From Hyphodiscus hymeniophilus (lineage: Eukaryota > Ascomycota > Leotiomycetes > Helotiales > Hyphodiscaceae): 64,000 nucleotides of DNA. Shown piece after piece: positions 1-11,587 of this stretch (position 1 is the first letter of the stretch; each line of letters opens with the position of its first letter). The DNA is taken from the NCBI GenBank assembly GCA_016508695.1, contig VNKQ01000011.1:558001-622000 (forward strand), in the 5' to 3' direction. A program made the position numbers and the translations under genes. The notes beneath the pieces were generated by a model that did no database searches, had not been told where the DNA came from, and saw only the letters and a list, made by a program, of their open reading frames with translations.

Positions 1-72
1 GACTTGGCTACCGCGAAGGTCCTTAACAAGCACGACGATAAGGAAACATCGATTTCCAAGCTCTGGAAGTAG
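1..72 (+). CDS. C-terminal end of an unidentified protein (partial)
   Basis: The window opens inside an open frame that reads 23 residues, beginning DLATAKVLNKHDD and ending SISKLWK, before a TAG stop. The lysine-rich composition and codon choice look coding, and the following sequence turns non-coding at once. The fragment is too short to name a family. It could also be an intron-interrupted frame read by chance. The sequence to the left of the window would settle it. Confidence 0.4.
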   Translation, partial: DLATAKVLNKHDDKETSISKLWK

Positions 73-1198
73 ATATCTGGGGAGGGGAACTTGTACAACA
101 TCACAAAATGGACCTTATATAACGATTGATAGAGCGACCATTGGCTATGGATTCAAATGCTGTTTGAGATGTACTGTGCTTCGCGCGTGTCTGGACTGCG
201 GCTCGTGTTATTACTTTCAGCCAACTCACTTCGACATGGAATGAAAAATCTTTAAATGGGAGCCTAATCTAGTAGGCAAGTGTCTACAAAAACACTCTCA
301 CTCCGGGTTCCCCGAGTTCTGTGGAGACTGCCTAGTGTTCAATAGTCTATGCAGGCTCTGGGAACTACCTTAGTGAGTGCTCTCACCTCCACATCTGAAA
401 GATAATTCAAACTCGCCATGTACGAGTGCGATTGTCTGTCTCAAGCCTCACCGCCCCTCAGCCCGGATCCTCGTATATAGGCTCCAGAGAATGCCTTGGA
501 TAGGACGAGCAGGAGGAAAGTATTCCGAGAGCAGGATTCCTTCCACGCTTCGACAACGCATCAAGTCTTTGGCCTGGCAGAGGCGAAATGTATATTCACA
601 GATATTCCCCAATCCGTCCCAGGTTTTATGGGTTGACGGGTTGAGTAAGCATACAAGTCTGTCCCGTTGAGTCTAGTGAGTTAGTGAGCATGAGTTAGCT
701 TTTCGAGAAAAGTGGGGGTTTCCCACGCATGACGTTCTAACGACGATCGCACAAGCTCTGTTCTCTGAGCTGCGAACAACACCTCATTCTTCCTTCATAT
801 TTTTTGACCTCTTCACATCTTCAAATTGTTCTTCGAGTTTGTTTATTCAATTTATAGAGCCATTGGAAGCATTCAATTGCATATAGAAGGAGTTCTACCC
901 GGAAATCAGCAGGTACAATAGGTATAGACCCCTTTTCCCAAGCGGCCAGCTACCCCGCCATCACTAAACCTCTATAATCTGCCCAGCTGAGGGGAAACGG
1001 CACACACGACCAAAATCACCAATGATACAGCTGGCTGACTCGCCGCAATAGAAGTAATCAGCGATCCAGCCAGCTACCAGCCAGAATGTCGCATTCTTCC
1101 CTTCCCTTCCGTCAAAACCTCCGGAAACCTTCACGGCAAGCCTCCTTGGAGTAAGTTATGCCACTCCTCCCCCTCAACTCCAATCTCTCCTGCTCACA
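73..1198. other. Intergenic region upstream of the FGGY kinase
   Basis: No supported gene. A 97-codon frame at 377-670 has no recognisable features and no splice partners. The last 400 bases are rich in C/T tracts, as expected for the promoter and 5' leader of the kinase gene that starts at 1199. Confidence 0.5.
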
Positions 1199-3089
1199 AT
1201 GTCTGACAGTCCTCACAATGACTTGAATCCTCATCAAGACCACTACATTGGAATTGATGTTGGTACCGGAAGTGCCAGAGCTTGCATCATTGACGCTACT
1301 GGTGACATAAAAGCCTGTACGTACCCTTTCTTGCAATCGAGGCTCACAACTGACTCCGCCAAGTGGCTACAGAGAATATTGGTTTGTGGCAACCAGAGAC
1401 CGGATACTACGAGCAATCAACAACCGACATCTGGCGCTGCATCTGCAACTGCGTCCATCGAGCACTTGATCAACATAACATCGACCCCTCCACCGTCCGC
1501 GGAATAGGCTTCGATGCCACCTGCTCTCTGGCAGTCTTCTCCCACGATACCGACGAACCAGTACCAGTCACTGGCCCCAATTTTGACAACGATGGCAATG
1601 ACCGCAATGTCATTCTATGGCTCGATCATCGCCCGGTCGAAGAGACCGAGAAGATCAATGCTACCGGCCACAACTTACTTCGCTATGTAGGAGGCAAGAT
1701 GAGCATTGAGATGGAAATACCCAAAGTTCTCTGGTTAAAGAACAACATGCCGCCTGAGCTGTTCGACCGTTGCAAGTTCTACGATCTGGCGGATGCGTTG
1801 ACACATTTGGCTACTGGCAATGAAACACGCAGTTTCTGTAGCACAGTCTGCAAGCAAGGATTCGTACCTGTGGGTGTCGATGGAAGTGTTAAGGGATGGC
1901 AGGAAGACTTTTATGAGGAGATCGGATTGGGAGATCTTACAAAGGACAACTTCAAAAGAATGGGTGGAGTAGATGGGGTGGTGAGCCTTTTTCTTTAAAA
2001 TTATTCGCGACTGGGATACAATGCTAACTAGAACAGAATGGAAAGTACTTGAGTGCTGGTGAATTGGTGGGCACTCTCAGCGAGAAGGCAGGTAGCCAGC
2101 TTGGTCTCCCAGCTGGTATTGCTGTAGGAAGTGGTGTTATCGATGCCTATGCTGGATGGGTAGGCACTGTAGGAGCTAAAGTCAATTTGAGCTCCAACCA
2201 GCTTGACTCTGGAGTGCCTAAAAACGACATGTCACAGGCTTTCAGTCGTCTTGCTGCCGTAGCAGGAACATCCACCTGCCATCTTGCTATGTCCAAAGAA
2301 CCCGTCTTCGTCGACGGGGTCTGGGGACCTTACAGAGACGTCCTACTTCCAGACTACTGGATGGCTGAAGGTGGACAATCCGCCACTGGCGAGCTCCTAA
2401 AGCACGTTCTCGAAACCCACCCTGCGTACAACGAGACAATGTCCATGGCCGAATCCTTCAACACGAGCATCTACGATTACCTGAACTCGCACCTGGAGGA
2501 AATGCAAGAGAAAATCAGCGCCCCAACAACCTCCTATCTGGGCCGCCACTTCTTCTTCTACGGCGACCTCTGGGGAAACCGTTCCCCCATCGCTGACCCC
2601 AACATGACAGGCTCCGTTATTGGACTCAGTAGCGACCGCAGCATGGATGGTCTGGCACTCTACTACTATGCCACTATGGAGTTCATTGCCATGCAAACAC
2701 GTCATATCGTTGAGACGATGAACAAAGCTGGTCATTCGATTACCAGTATTTTTATGTCAGGCTCTCAATGCCAAAACAAGATCCTCATGGAGTTGATCGC
2801 TACTACCTGTGATATGCCTGTCTTGATCCCCCGGTATGTGCATGCGGCTGTTGTTCACGGCGCTGCGATGCTAGGCGCCAAGGCCGCGAGTGCGGACAGA
2901 GAGGGCAAGACGGAGGATCTGTGGAGCATCATGGATCGTATGAGTAAGCCTGGCAAGGTTACTAGACCGGGGAAAAATGAAGGCGAGAGGAAGTTGCTGG
3001 ATATCAAATACAAGGTCTTCCTAGAGCAGTCTGTTACGCAGCAGACTTATAGGAAGGATGTAGATGAAGCTATCAAGGGGTGGGCTTGA
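1199..3089 (+). CDS. FGGY-family carbohydrate kinase (D-ribulokinase-like)
   Basis: Three exons, 1199-1316, 1364-1980 and 2037-3089, give 595 residues. Intron 1 (47 bp, donor GTACGT, branch CTGAC, acceptor AAG) joins the codons as TTG; intron 2 (56 bp) has branch GCTAAC. The N-terminus shows the phosphate-binding loop GIDVGTGSARA near residue 20. The family segments LWLDHRPVEE and GGKMSIEMEIPKVLWLK follow, then GSGVIDAYAGWVG in the second lobe and FMSGSQCQNKILMELIA near the C-terminus. The closest family I know is the yeast Ydr109c / human FGGY group, shown to phosphorylate D-ribulose at O-5. The enzyme is probably cytosolic and may salvage or repair free pentuloses. Length matches fungal members. 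Substrate is inferred from the family only. Confidence 0.9.
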
Positions 3090-5004
3090 GAGTTTGCGGG
3101 AGGGAAAATGAGAGGAGTGAACGCGTGTACGGACTGATTCTAAAAGCAATACACCATTGAAGTTTACGTCCCTCTCTCACTATCTGCATTCGAAATTAAG
3201 AAACTGACTTTCAATCTGCGCACTTGCGAGAGGGGGGGTTGGGGCTTGCACAATAAAGAGAGAGTTCTTGCCTAATCGTTGCTCTACGAGTCACTGCCTC
3301 GTAGCATTTAAGCTTTGTCCAACGTCAATGCAGCATCTTCAAGAACAAAAGTTAGCTTTAGTTAATGTTGATATTTTCGGTTAAGCATTTAACATCCTGG
3401 TATCCCAGAAGTCCGCTGCTCCCGAGTCCGACGATGAGTTCGTGAGAACGGAGGAATTGACGAATTTAAATCCGATCAACAAGGCTGCATCCTTTGAGAA
3501 ATAACACCCATAATGCATGCGGACTGTGCCTCCAACTTTGAAAGATAGTGGAACGAGAAGGAGATATTGGCTGGAGAGTATAGGCTGGGAGTGATCAAGC
3601 CAGTCTCACTTCACCCTGACGAACTGGTTACAGGGATGCTGGGAGCGTCTCCTCTTTACTGGCGGCTTTGCTGACTATCGCAATGGAGAGAGACTAATAA
3701 CGATGAAATGAACAGTTTTACAAGGTGATCGATGTTTGAGGCTTCAGATGGGCAAAGAAAGGGCTACATGAGGGCTTTGCGTGCTTTGACGAGATGGATG
3801 ACGATAGACACTTATCGTCCAAGGAGCAATAGGGGGAACACTCTGAGTTGAGATAACAAGCTCTAGATTCTGTGATCTACTAAACCAAAGTGTCCGAAAG
3901 ATGTGCCCCGCCGACAGCGGTATTTTGTCGATAGTACCTGCAGATGTCGACGGAATATCGTTGTCGATGGGTATGTCGGTGTCGAGAAAAAGAAAATATC
4001 ACAAAAGAGTCAAAAGTAAAAGATTACTAGTAATAGAGAGTTATGGAGTAGTAGGCACTAATTCCAGCAACCCGGCGCCTCCATCTCGTAGCAAGCTTGA
4101 GATGCTCGGCAAACGAAGATAGCCAATCCGTTTCAGGCGGCTCCCTGTAGGGGAGCAGAAGATTTTAGTGACTTTAACGACGTCCTGACCTGGAGCGAAA
4201 GAAATTGGCCGAGTGGAGTTTAGAGCCTGCATCTCACAATTGACCAAATCCGTATCAGAACCAAGAAGGACAAGGAGCTCCAGGTCTTGCACCTCCTTCA
4301 TGACAACCAGACCTGCAAGGCCCCCCATATCAAATGCCTCAGTCTTCTAGCCTTCAAGGCCCGCCGCAAGCACCCCCTTTCCAAAGTGGAGGCTATGGTC
4401 AAGGTCTTACGCTCAATGGCTACGCTTCTCAACCTCCTTGGGCTCAAAGATGGAGCGGATATACTTCGTTAAATTCGTGTACCTGAGCCTCAAGGGAGCA
4501 AAATTAACAACAGTAGGCTGTAGCGTGGGAAAGAACGATCAATTGGTCGAGAGAATTCATGCACGGCTCTCTTATCATACTTCTCATCCTTTATGACTAT
4601 ACAATTCGACGACCTTTTGCGAACTGAACTGGACAGGAGTGCAATGATATCACTTGACTCCTACCCCCAAAAGTAGACATTCACACTCCAGAGCCATACA
4701 GGCGTTGCCTCACAATGGGACGCTGTGTAGCCCTTCAATCCCATCCACTTGATGAAACAAAATCTTAGATGGGAGAGGTCACAATTGCTGCATCCTCTCC
4801 TTGCAATACCGCTTGGTGTTGATTCTGGAACTGGTGACTCTGATGCTCCAACTCTTCGATTTGGACTATAGTACAATGTACAAGAACTATGCAGTGACGT
4901 CTATAGGCTTTTTGCATGAACCACAGCGACACACCCGTAGGTCAAAGCAGCAAAAGATATGATTCCGTCGTCATTCTATCCCATCCAAACATTACCCCCG
5001 CCCT
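3090..5004. other. Intergenic region, no supported gene
   Basis: Short frames occur on both strands (for example 4041-4328 minus, 4287-4472 plus, 4661-4876 minus), but none has a conserved motif, a plausible intron pattern or a consistent codon bias. It may contain old degenerate sequence. I see no terminal repeats or RNA genes. Confidence 0.4.
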
Positions 5005-5482
5005 TCACTGCTGCTCTGCCGAGACCGCGTTCAGGAATGCCTCCAAATCAAAGTTCTTGTCTTCGGGATCCCGTATGACTATGACAACAGGTTAGCGACA
5101 ATTGATCTAATGGGGTATCCAATCCATTGGTCCTGCAGGGACGAAAGTGGTCAAACGTACTGTCCCCACCGGTTGTCTTTTGACTTGGTGGTAGGTTCCT
5201 CTTTGTATATTCTGCCTTCGCTTGCTCAATCAAATCCTGCTTGTGCTTATAATCTCTGTCGACTGCGGCGAGCTTTGCGGCCGTTGAAAGGGAAGCTTGA
5301 TGGTACAGGCCATAGAAAACACCAGCGCCCAACGCGGACCAGCGGAGGACCTTCAAGAAGCATCGTTAGAATATGAATGATCAAACACCCAATGGGCACT
5401 CCAATGCACCTCCAGGCGATCACTCAATGGGTAGTTAGGATGCGCAGAAATTTGAACGTACGTTTACCCCCGTCGAAGCCAT
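5005..5482 (-). CDS. ATP21: Mitochondrial F1Fo ATP synthase subunit e
   Basis: On the minus strand three exons, 5482-5462, 5350-5161 and 5078-5005, give 94 residues. Introns are 111 bp (donor GTACGT, branch CTAAC) and 82 bp (donor GTACGT, branch GCTAAC). The protein begins MASTGVNVLRWSALGAGVFY, with a single N-terminal membrane helix carrying the GxxxG-type spacing. A charged segment rich in Lys, Asp and Glu follows, and the tail DPEDKNFDLEAFLNAVSAEQ is typical of fungal subunit e. Subunit e lies in the inner membrane and stabilises ATP synthase dimers and cristae shape. The gene is head-to-head with the dynein intermediate chain, 411 bp between start codons, so they probably share a promoter region. 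Yeast names are TIM11/ATP21. Confidence 0.92.
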
Positions 5483-5893
5483 GGGAAAGCTGACCGGACG
5501 GACACCAGATGGAGAATCGGATTAAAGAGATAAGTTCAGGCGAATCGCAATCGGTCAGTAGGTGCCAATTGACGATCTATCGCAGGCTCAGACGAGGTTG
5601 GGATTGGAGTTGCAGTTTTTGAAGCTGTTCTCGGTGGTTGGAAATATTCAAGCTTCTAACCCGGTAATTCCCATAGCACAATCCTGCACGTGATCTTGAA
5701 ACTCTAGTCGCGATTGCTGGAATACGACGCGACAACGTTGACCATTATCTACGATCAAATCCTTATAATTCGACAGCTCCAGAATTCCAGGATCTCAAGG
5801 TTGCCCTGCTCATTTGTTCATCTTCGGCTGGGTACAGAAGAGTTATCAATCGAAAACACCCGTTCGTGCCTGGGCCAGGCATGGGCAAGCAAC

Positions 5894-8058
5894 ATGGCGA
5901 GCGTTCAAGCAAGAAGAGATGAGATCCTAGCGAAGAAAGCTAAGCTTGCAGAGCTTAAAAGACAGAGGGAACTTAGAACGAGAGAAGTTTCGGCAAGCAG
6001 GCAAAGTATAAGTAGCTCGAGCGATGTAGGACGATCCCCCTGAATGATATGCAAAGCTGATTGTTGTAGCTTATATCCCCGACACCGAGAGGGACGGATC
6101 GCAGAGAGCTAGATGACCTGATCAAGAATCTAGTTGGAGAGAGCAGGCCTGGCTCTACGGGACCTGGTGGAGTAGGCTCTCCAGCAGGTAAAGAAAGTCG
6201 TCCAAATAGTGTACTAAGTGCCGGAGCACTTAGCAACGAGAACTCCGATCCAGCACTCCCTCCTACTTCACAAGTTCATCCACCGAATGCCCTTTCGATT
6301 ACGACACAAGCACTATCAACTGCTCCCCTGTCCACAGTCTACGAGTTTGCACCATCCCCGGTAAAGGAGGTCTTCTCATACAGCAAGGCGGTACAAACGA
6401 CAGAGGAATGGGGTACGCAGACATCCAGGCCTCGAGCTTTTGAAGAATCCGAAGATGATGACACAGATACGCCAGCGACATCAACTCCTAACAAACGTCT
6501 GAGCAGGAGAGAACGGGACAGAGAGGAGGAACTTAGGCAGAATATCAGGAAAGAAATCGAAGACGAGCTCAAGGCTACAAGAGATTTAGTTGTTGATGGC
6601 CCCTTATTACCAAATAATCAGTTGGCAACAGCCAACTTTCCAGGCCGACCTTTGTCTACCGAAGAACTCAATGCTGTTACATCATCCAATGATTTCATGG
6701 ACTTCGTTGAGAGATCCAGCAAGGTTATTGAAAGAGCATTGGATGAAGAATATGATATTCTAGCGGATTACTCTTTGAGCGGTGCACATGGAGTTGAAGA
6801 CGACGAAGATGAATTTGGAAACACAAGAGGCAAAGGACGGCGCAAAGTCAAAGAGGTTGCTCAATTCTACGACAAGCGGTGGTCAAAGAAACGAATGATC
6901 AGCGCTATCAACTTTTCTCCAAAATTCCCAGAACTTCTCCTTGCGGCGTACACAAAGAATCCTTCGGCCCCTCATGAACCCGATGGACTCGTCCAGGTAT
7001 GGAACATGCATCTACACGACAGACCCGAATTTGTTTTCCATGCACAATCAGATGTGCTGGCAGCAAAATTCTCTCCTTTCCACCCAAATTTGATCATTGG
7101 TGGAGCATACAGTGGCCAAGTCCTATTATGGGATACCCGAGCAAAGTCGGCACCAGTGCAGAAGACACCTCTGACAGGATCCGGTCACACTCACCCGGTA
7201 TACGCGGTTGACATCGTGGGAACTCAAAATGCGAACAACATCATTTCTTGCTCTACGGACGGCGTGGTTTGTGGCTGGACTGTGGACATGCTAGCCCAAC
7301 CACAAGAATTGCTTGCCCTAACGACACCTCCACCAGCGAAAACGGAAGATTTAAGCCCAACATGTATGGCATTCCCTCAATCCGATCCAACATATTTCCT
7401 CGTTGGATCTGAAGAAGGAACCATATTCCCGTGTCATCGTTATGATCGTGCCGGAGCAAAGGCTGGGGTGGATCAGAGAGTCAGCTACCGTGGTCATGCA
7501 GCACCGGTCATGTCACTGAACTTCCATCCTGCCAGAGGACCAGTCGATCTTGGAGATTTGGTTCTCACCAGTTCCTTGGACTGGAGCGTCAAACTATGGA
7601 AGGTGAGAGCTCCGGCAGCAACTTCTACGACTAGTATCACCGGAGAGGGTCACTCGGTTGCACCTCTTCTCGACTTCACCCGAGAAGATGTCGTCTATGA
7701 TGCCGCCTGGTCTCCGGTCAAACCTGGTGTTTTTTCGCTTGTAGATGGAGGCGGTAATCTAGAAGTTTGGGACATCACTGTTGACACCGAGGTGCCACTT
7801 GCCAAGATTCAGCCTACAAGCCTCAAGGGCGGCCGAAGCATGATGTCCAAGAGCTTGAACCGAGTGGCATGGGAGGAGTCAGAGGGAAAGCGAGTTGCGG
7901 TTGGTGGCATCGATGGCTCTGTCACGGTGTTCGAAGTAGGACCGGATCTTGGAGGCAAAGAGAGTGCGCGGAACGAAGAATGGACGAGCGTGAAGAAATT
8001 GGTGGCAAGGTTGGAGTCGTCAGCTATCAGCACCGTGAATGGTGTGAATGGGCTGTAA
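5894..8058 (+). CDS. nudI: Cytoplasmic dynein intermediate chain (WD40)
   Basis: Exon 1 is 5894-6025 and exon 2 is 6070-8058, split by a 44-bp intron, giving 706 residues. The N-terminus is the classic helical MASVQARRDEILAKKAKLAE segment that binds the dynactin p150/NudE partners. A Ser/Pro-rich stretch follows, then the light-chain-binding linker, which includes the motif YSKAVQTTEEWGTQT (Tctex/LC8 region) near residues 140-160. The C-terminal half carries WD40 repeats from about residue 280, for example VWNMHLHDRPEFVFHAQSD, VLLWDTRAKSAP and LTSSLDWSVKLWKVRAPA. It bridges cargo adaptors and light chains to the dynein heavy chain in retrograde transport and nuclear migration. The symbol follows Aspergillus nidulans usage. 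No oddities. Confidence 0.94.
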
Positions 8059-8840
8059 ATGGATAGGATTATTTTTGGCTTAGTAAGTCATCCAGATAAT
8101 TGTACTGGTAGATTGGCGTTGCATTGCATATACCCTAGTTACAGATAGCAGACTCTTTTGCTTGTGGTACCACGATGCTTTCCATTCTCAGAAACAGATA
8201 GTACGATATAGTAAGTAGTGAGACAGTTGCACAATAACACTATCCTCATAGCCAGCTTCCAAGGGCTAGTAAAGTTAAGCATAACAACAAGGACAGTCAG
8301 ACTTCACCTGTACACAAAAGCCTAATCGAACCACCCTTTGACCTCACCCACATTATTTGCCAGTCCCCCGACACGGTATTGTTCTGACCTCATCCTCGTC
8401 AGCATCCTGTTGCAATTCAGTTTTGGTTACCACATACAGCATGGCCCTCCGTATCCGTGACTAACTCGCAATTACCTGGGCCATACTGGCAGCATGTTCC
8501 GTTTGAGTGACCTGATACACATCATCGCATAACCCATTCACCCTTGACCGCAGAACACCATCTGCATACAAGCCGAATGTGTTACTCCTATGCGGGTAAC
8601 AAGCAAACAGACCTGGGATCAAAAGCAAGAGAAGAGAGATCTCGAGACGTCGACGGGATCAAGAATCAGAGTAATTATGTGAAAGCCGGGCGAGCGGGTC
8701 GTGGAGAGTAGATCTGCAAGCAACACTCTAGTGGAAGGAACCGATATCCAAGGCAGAGGGGCCATGTAACTACGACGGACTCAAGTCTGAACGGCAATTG
8801 TATTCGTCTAAAGTTCTACCCTAGCACTCTATTACCCGAT
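8059..8840. other. Intergenic region between two converging genes
   Basis: This stretch holds the 3' flanks of the dynein gene (plus) and the OYE-type reductase (minus). No gene, RNA or repeat is evident. Confidence 0.5.
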
Positions 8841-10002
8841 CTATAGTCTCGAGTTCTGCGCCGCCTCAAACTCCTTGCTGAATGGCCAGGTGGTATATCC
8901 CTCTGTTTGCCCTTTATTGTAAAATAGCTTACGGTCGTAAGGTGTAAAGTCGAGCCTGTTCTTGATCCTGAAAACGAGGTCGGGATTTGCGATGAAGTAT
9001 CTTCCCATCACGATCACAATGTCTTTGGTAGGATATTCCTCGTCCACCGCCCGGTATGCTGAATCCGTCCTGAATCCACCTGCGATGAAGACGGGGCTTT
9101 GATTTGCCCAGATGTCGATCTGTTGAAAGTTTGTTAGGAGTTGCCCAATCTGTTCTGACTTGAAAATTACGTACCATGAAATCAACCTTCTCCGTGGCTT
9201 CAATGTCCCCATTGCCCGATACGCGTGATTCAACAACGTGTATGTATGAGAGCTTCAACGGCTTCAATTTCTCGACGAAGTACGAGAACTGCGGTACCGG
9301 ATTGGCCATCTTCATGCCTTGGAAAGGGGAATGTGGACTCATTCGAATTGCTGTCCTCTCCCCGCCAACAGCGTCCACGACCGCTTTGGCGACCTCCAGC
9401 CCAAATCGCGCTCTCTTCTCAATGCTTCCTCCCCACGCATCAGTGCGCTTGTTCGAAACATCCTGCAGGAATTGATCGATCAAGTATCCGTTCGCACCAT
9501 GTATCTCCACACCATCAAAGCCAGCCTCGATGGCGTTCAGCGCAGCCTGCTTGTAGAGTCCCACGAATTCCCAGATCTCCTCCTCCGTCAATGGAGTTGG
9601 TTTAGAACCTCCCTCGAACGGGATATCGCTCGCAGAAACCACCTTTCTGCCAAACTCCTTTTCCATCACCTCCGCACTCGCCGCTCGTCCAAGAGCCCAT
9701 AACTGCAAGTACATAAAGCTGCCTTTCTTGTGCACAGCCTCCGTAACTTGCTTCCATCCCTCAATCTGCTCTTTCGACCATATGCCAGGGGCGTTGGCGT
9801 AGCCTGCTGCTGGGGGAGCGATGAATGTAGCCTCGCTGATTAACAGGGTACCAGGTACGGAAGCGCGCTGGGCGTAGTATTCTTTGACAATTGGCAGAGG
9901 GACGTGGCTGTCATCGGCGCGAAATCTCGTGAGGGGTGCCATAACGACGCGGTGTTGGAGCTCGACATTGCCCACCTTTAGCGGTTGGAAGAGTCTCGAC
10001 AT
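8841..10002 (-). CDS. Old yellow enzyme (OYE) family NADPH:ene-reductase
   Basis: Exon 1 is 10002-9175 and exon 2 is 9119-8841, separated by a 55-bp intron (donor GTACGT, branch CTAAC, acceptor CAG), giving 368 residues. It begins MSRLFQPLKVGNVELQHRVV and continues MAPLTRFRA, the FMN-binding start of the TIM barrel. The catalytic segment VEIHGANGYLIDQFL (about residues 176-190) holds the His-x-x-Asn pair and the proton-donor Tyr. TDAWGGSIEKRARF follows it, and the C-terminal flavin phosphate site reads IVMGRYFIANPDLVFRI. Such enzymes reduce activated alkenes with NADPH. Some act in alkaloid or other secondary metabolism, others in stress responses. The physiological substrate cannot be told, and no biosynthetic partners are adjacent. 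Confidence 0.93.
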
Positions 10003-11587
10003 GGTGACTGAGGTAAGTGGTTGACAATGGGGGGGAAATGTTGTTGATTGAATGAATGAAGGAAAGATGAAATCAACCTGCCGTTTTGTATTTATATTGG
10101 CAGCACTGCTACTACCTTATAGACTTGTGTAGTTGTTGTATTTCTCAGCGGCTTAATAATGCAGAAGACAAGAGCCACCAGCAACTACGACAGTGACAGT
10201 TTATCTTGCCCAATCATGACTCGTGTGCCAGAGTGGGAAGAGGCGGGTAGATTTTGCGCAAAAATGTGGTTTGGGCTCGCACCAACTCGGCTTGAATGAA
10301 GTCTTACAAATTATGCGTTGCTTACTACGCACGCTCGGTATCCCTTTTCTCAATGCTGTTCGTCTGCTAAACATCCCCAAGGCCATTCTTTCTCCGCTAA
10401 TCAATATCTTACCACGAACTTTTCAGTCAAGCTCATAGGAAGAACACGAAGGTTTACACGACATTGTACTTCGAAAAGTCTGGGCAAAATCATCAACATC
10501 TGGTATATCTGGAGCCTAACATGTTTCGTCTAGTCCAGTAATCAGAAGCCGGCGAAAGGCTGCAATGAATGTCCCAGATAGTATATGCTTTGTTTGATAT
10601 TCGAGTTTCCATTAGCAGAATTATTGCTTGTCAGTGGCAACTGGGTGAGTACTGAATCCGTCTCGTTGTCTTTGGAATATCAGTGTCAAGCAGAGTCTCA
10701 ACAGACAAGCACTGGAAGCAGAAACTCTTTTTCGAAGCTCATAACACTACTAGGAACGGAGCTTTTGGTACATACATTCAAACTCTTTCCCGTAGAATCT
10801 ACGTATTGCAGCCATAATGTGACTATTGGGGAGTTAATTTCTTGGACTTTACCTCTTGCTTACATGATGAGCTGGAATCAACAAGACCATGGAGAAGCTG
10901 TCCACCCAAGAGTGTAGCCAGTTTAGCCCTAAACTCTTGGAGAACTATTGAACCCCTATTACTAAACAGAATGGACGTATATCTCTAGTGTCTGGCAGCG
11001 TTTCGGTAATTCGAAGGCCTAATAAGATCATTGAGTGGGGATGAGTTCAACAATGCCAGGCTGGAATTCGAAAACCCTTTGTTCAGCGTCTCACTTTTAA
11101 CTCTGCTGTAGATATTGTCCCTAAGCCACTTAAGATAAACGATAATATAACAGTCAGCAACCATGCAAAGGAAAGAGCAACAATGACGCAGAGCAGTGAG
11201 CTAACACGTGATCTTAGCGCTCCACCAAAAGTGGCTTGGCGCTTTGTACCTCGTACTCATCGAAAATGCCAACTTACTCTCGTATTCCTTCAATCTTTTT
11301 TTCTTTTCACATCCATCACTCGCAATGTTATTATACTCCTTTACCATTTAATTTGATCTCATTCCGATAAATAGTCTGCCGCAAGGGTTTCCCCGGAGTC
11401 AATCAAGTTTTAGGACCGACAACGATCCTTCCTTGCACAGCAGTGCCCACTGGGTAGAGCTACAAGTTCGGTTCAGCCTTGTGCCCCTGATTTGGCATGG
11501 CTAGCCTCGTCCTTCAGCCTCCTTGAATAGTCTCCACGCTTTTAACCTTGAATCAACCTCTGTCCCTGACTGATCCCTTATAATATT
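10003..11587. other. Intergenic region, divergent promoters
   Basis: It lies between the start of the OYE gene (minus) and the GT69 gene (plus). Several frames of 60-110 codons occur (for example 10585-10917 plus) without motifs or supporting splice sites. I see no gene. Confidence 0.45.

Noticed and set aside
377..670. 97-codon plus-strand frame
   Set aside because: No recognisable motif, and no support from codon use or neighbouring exons.
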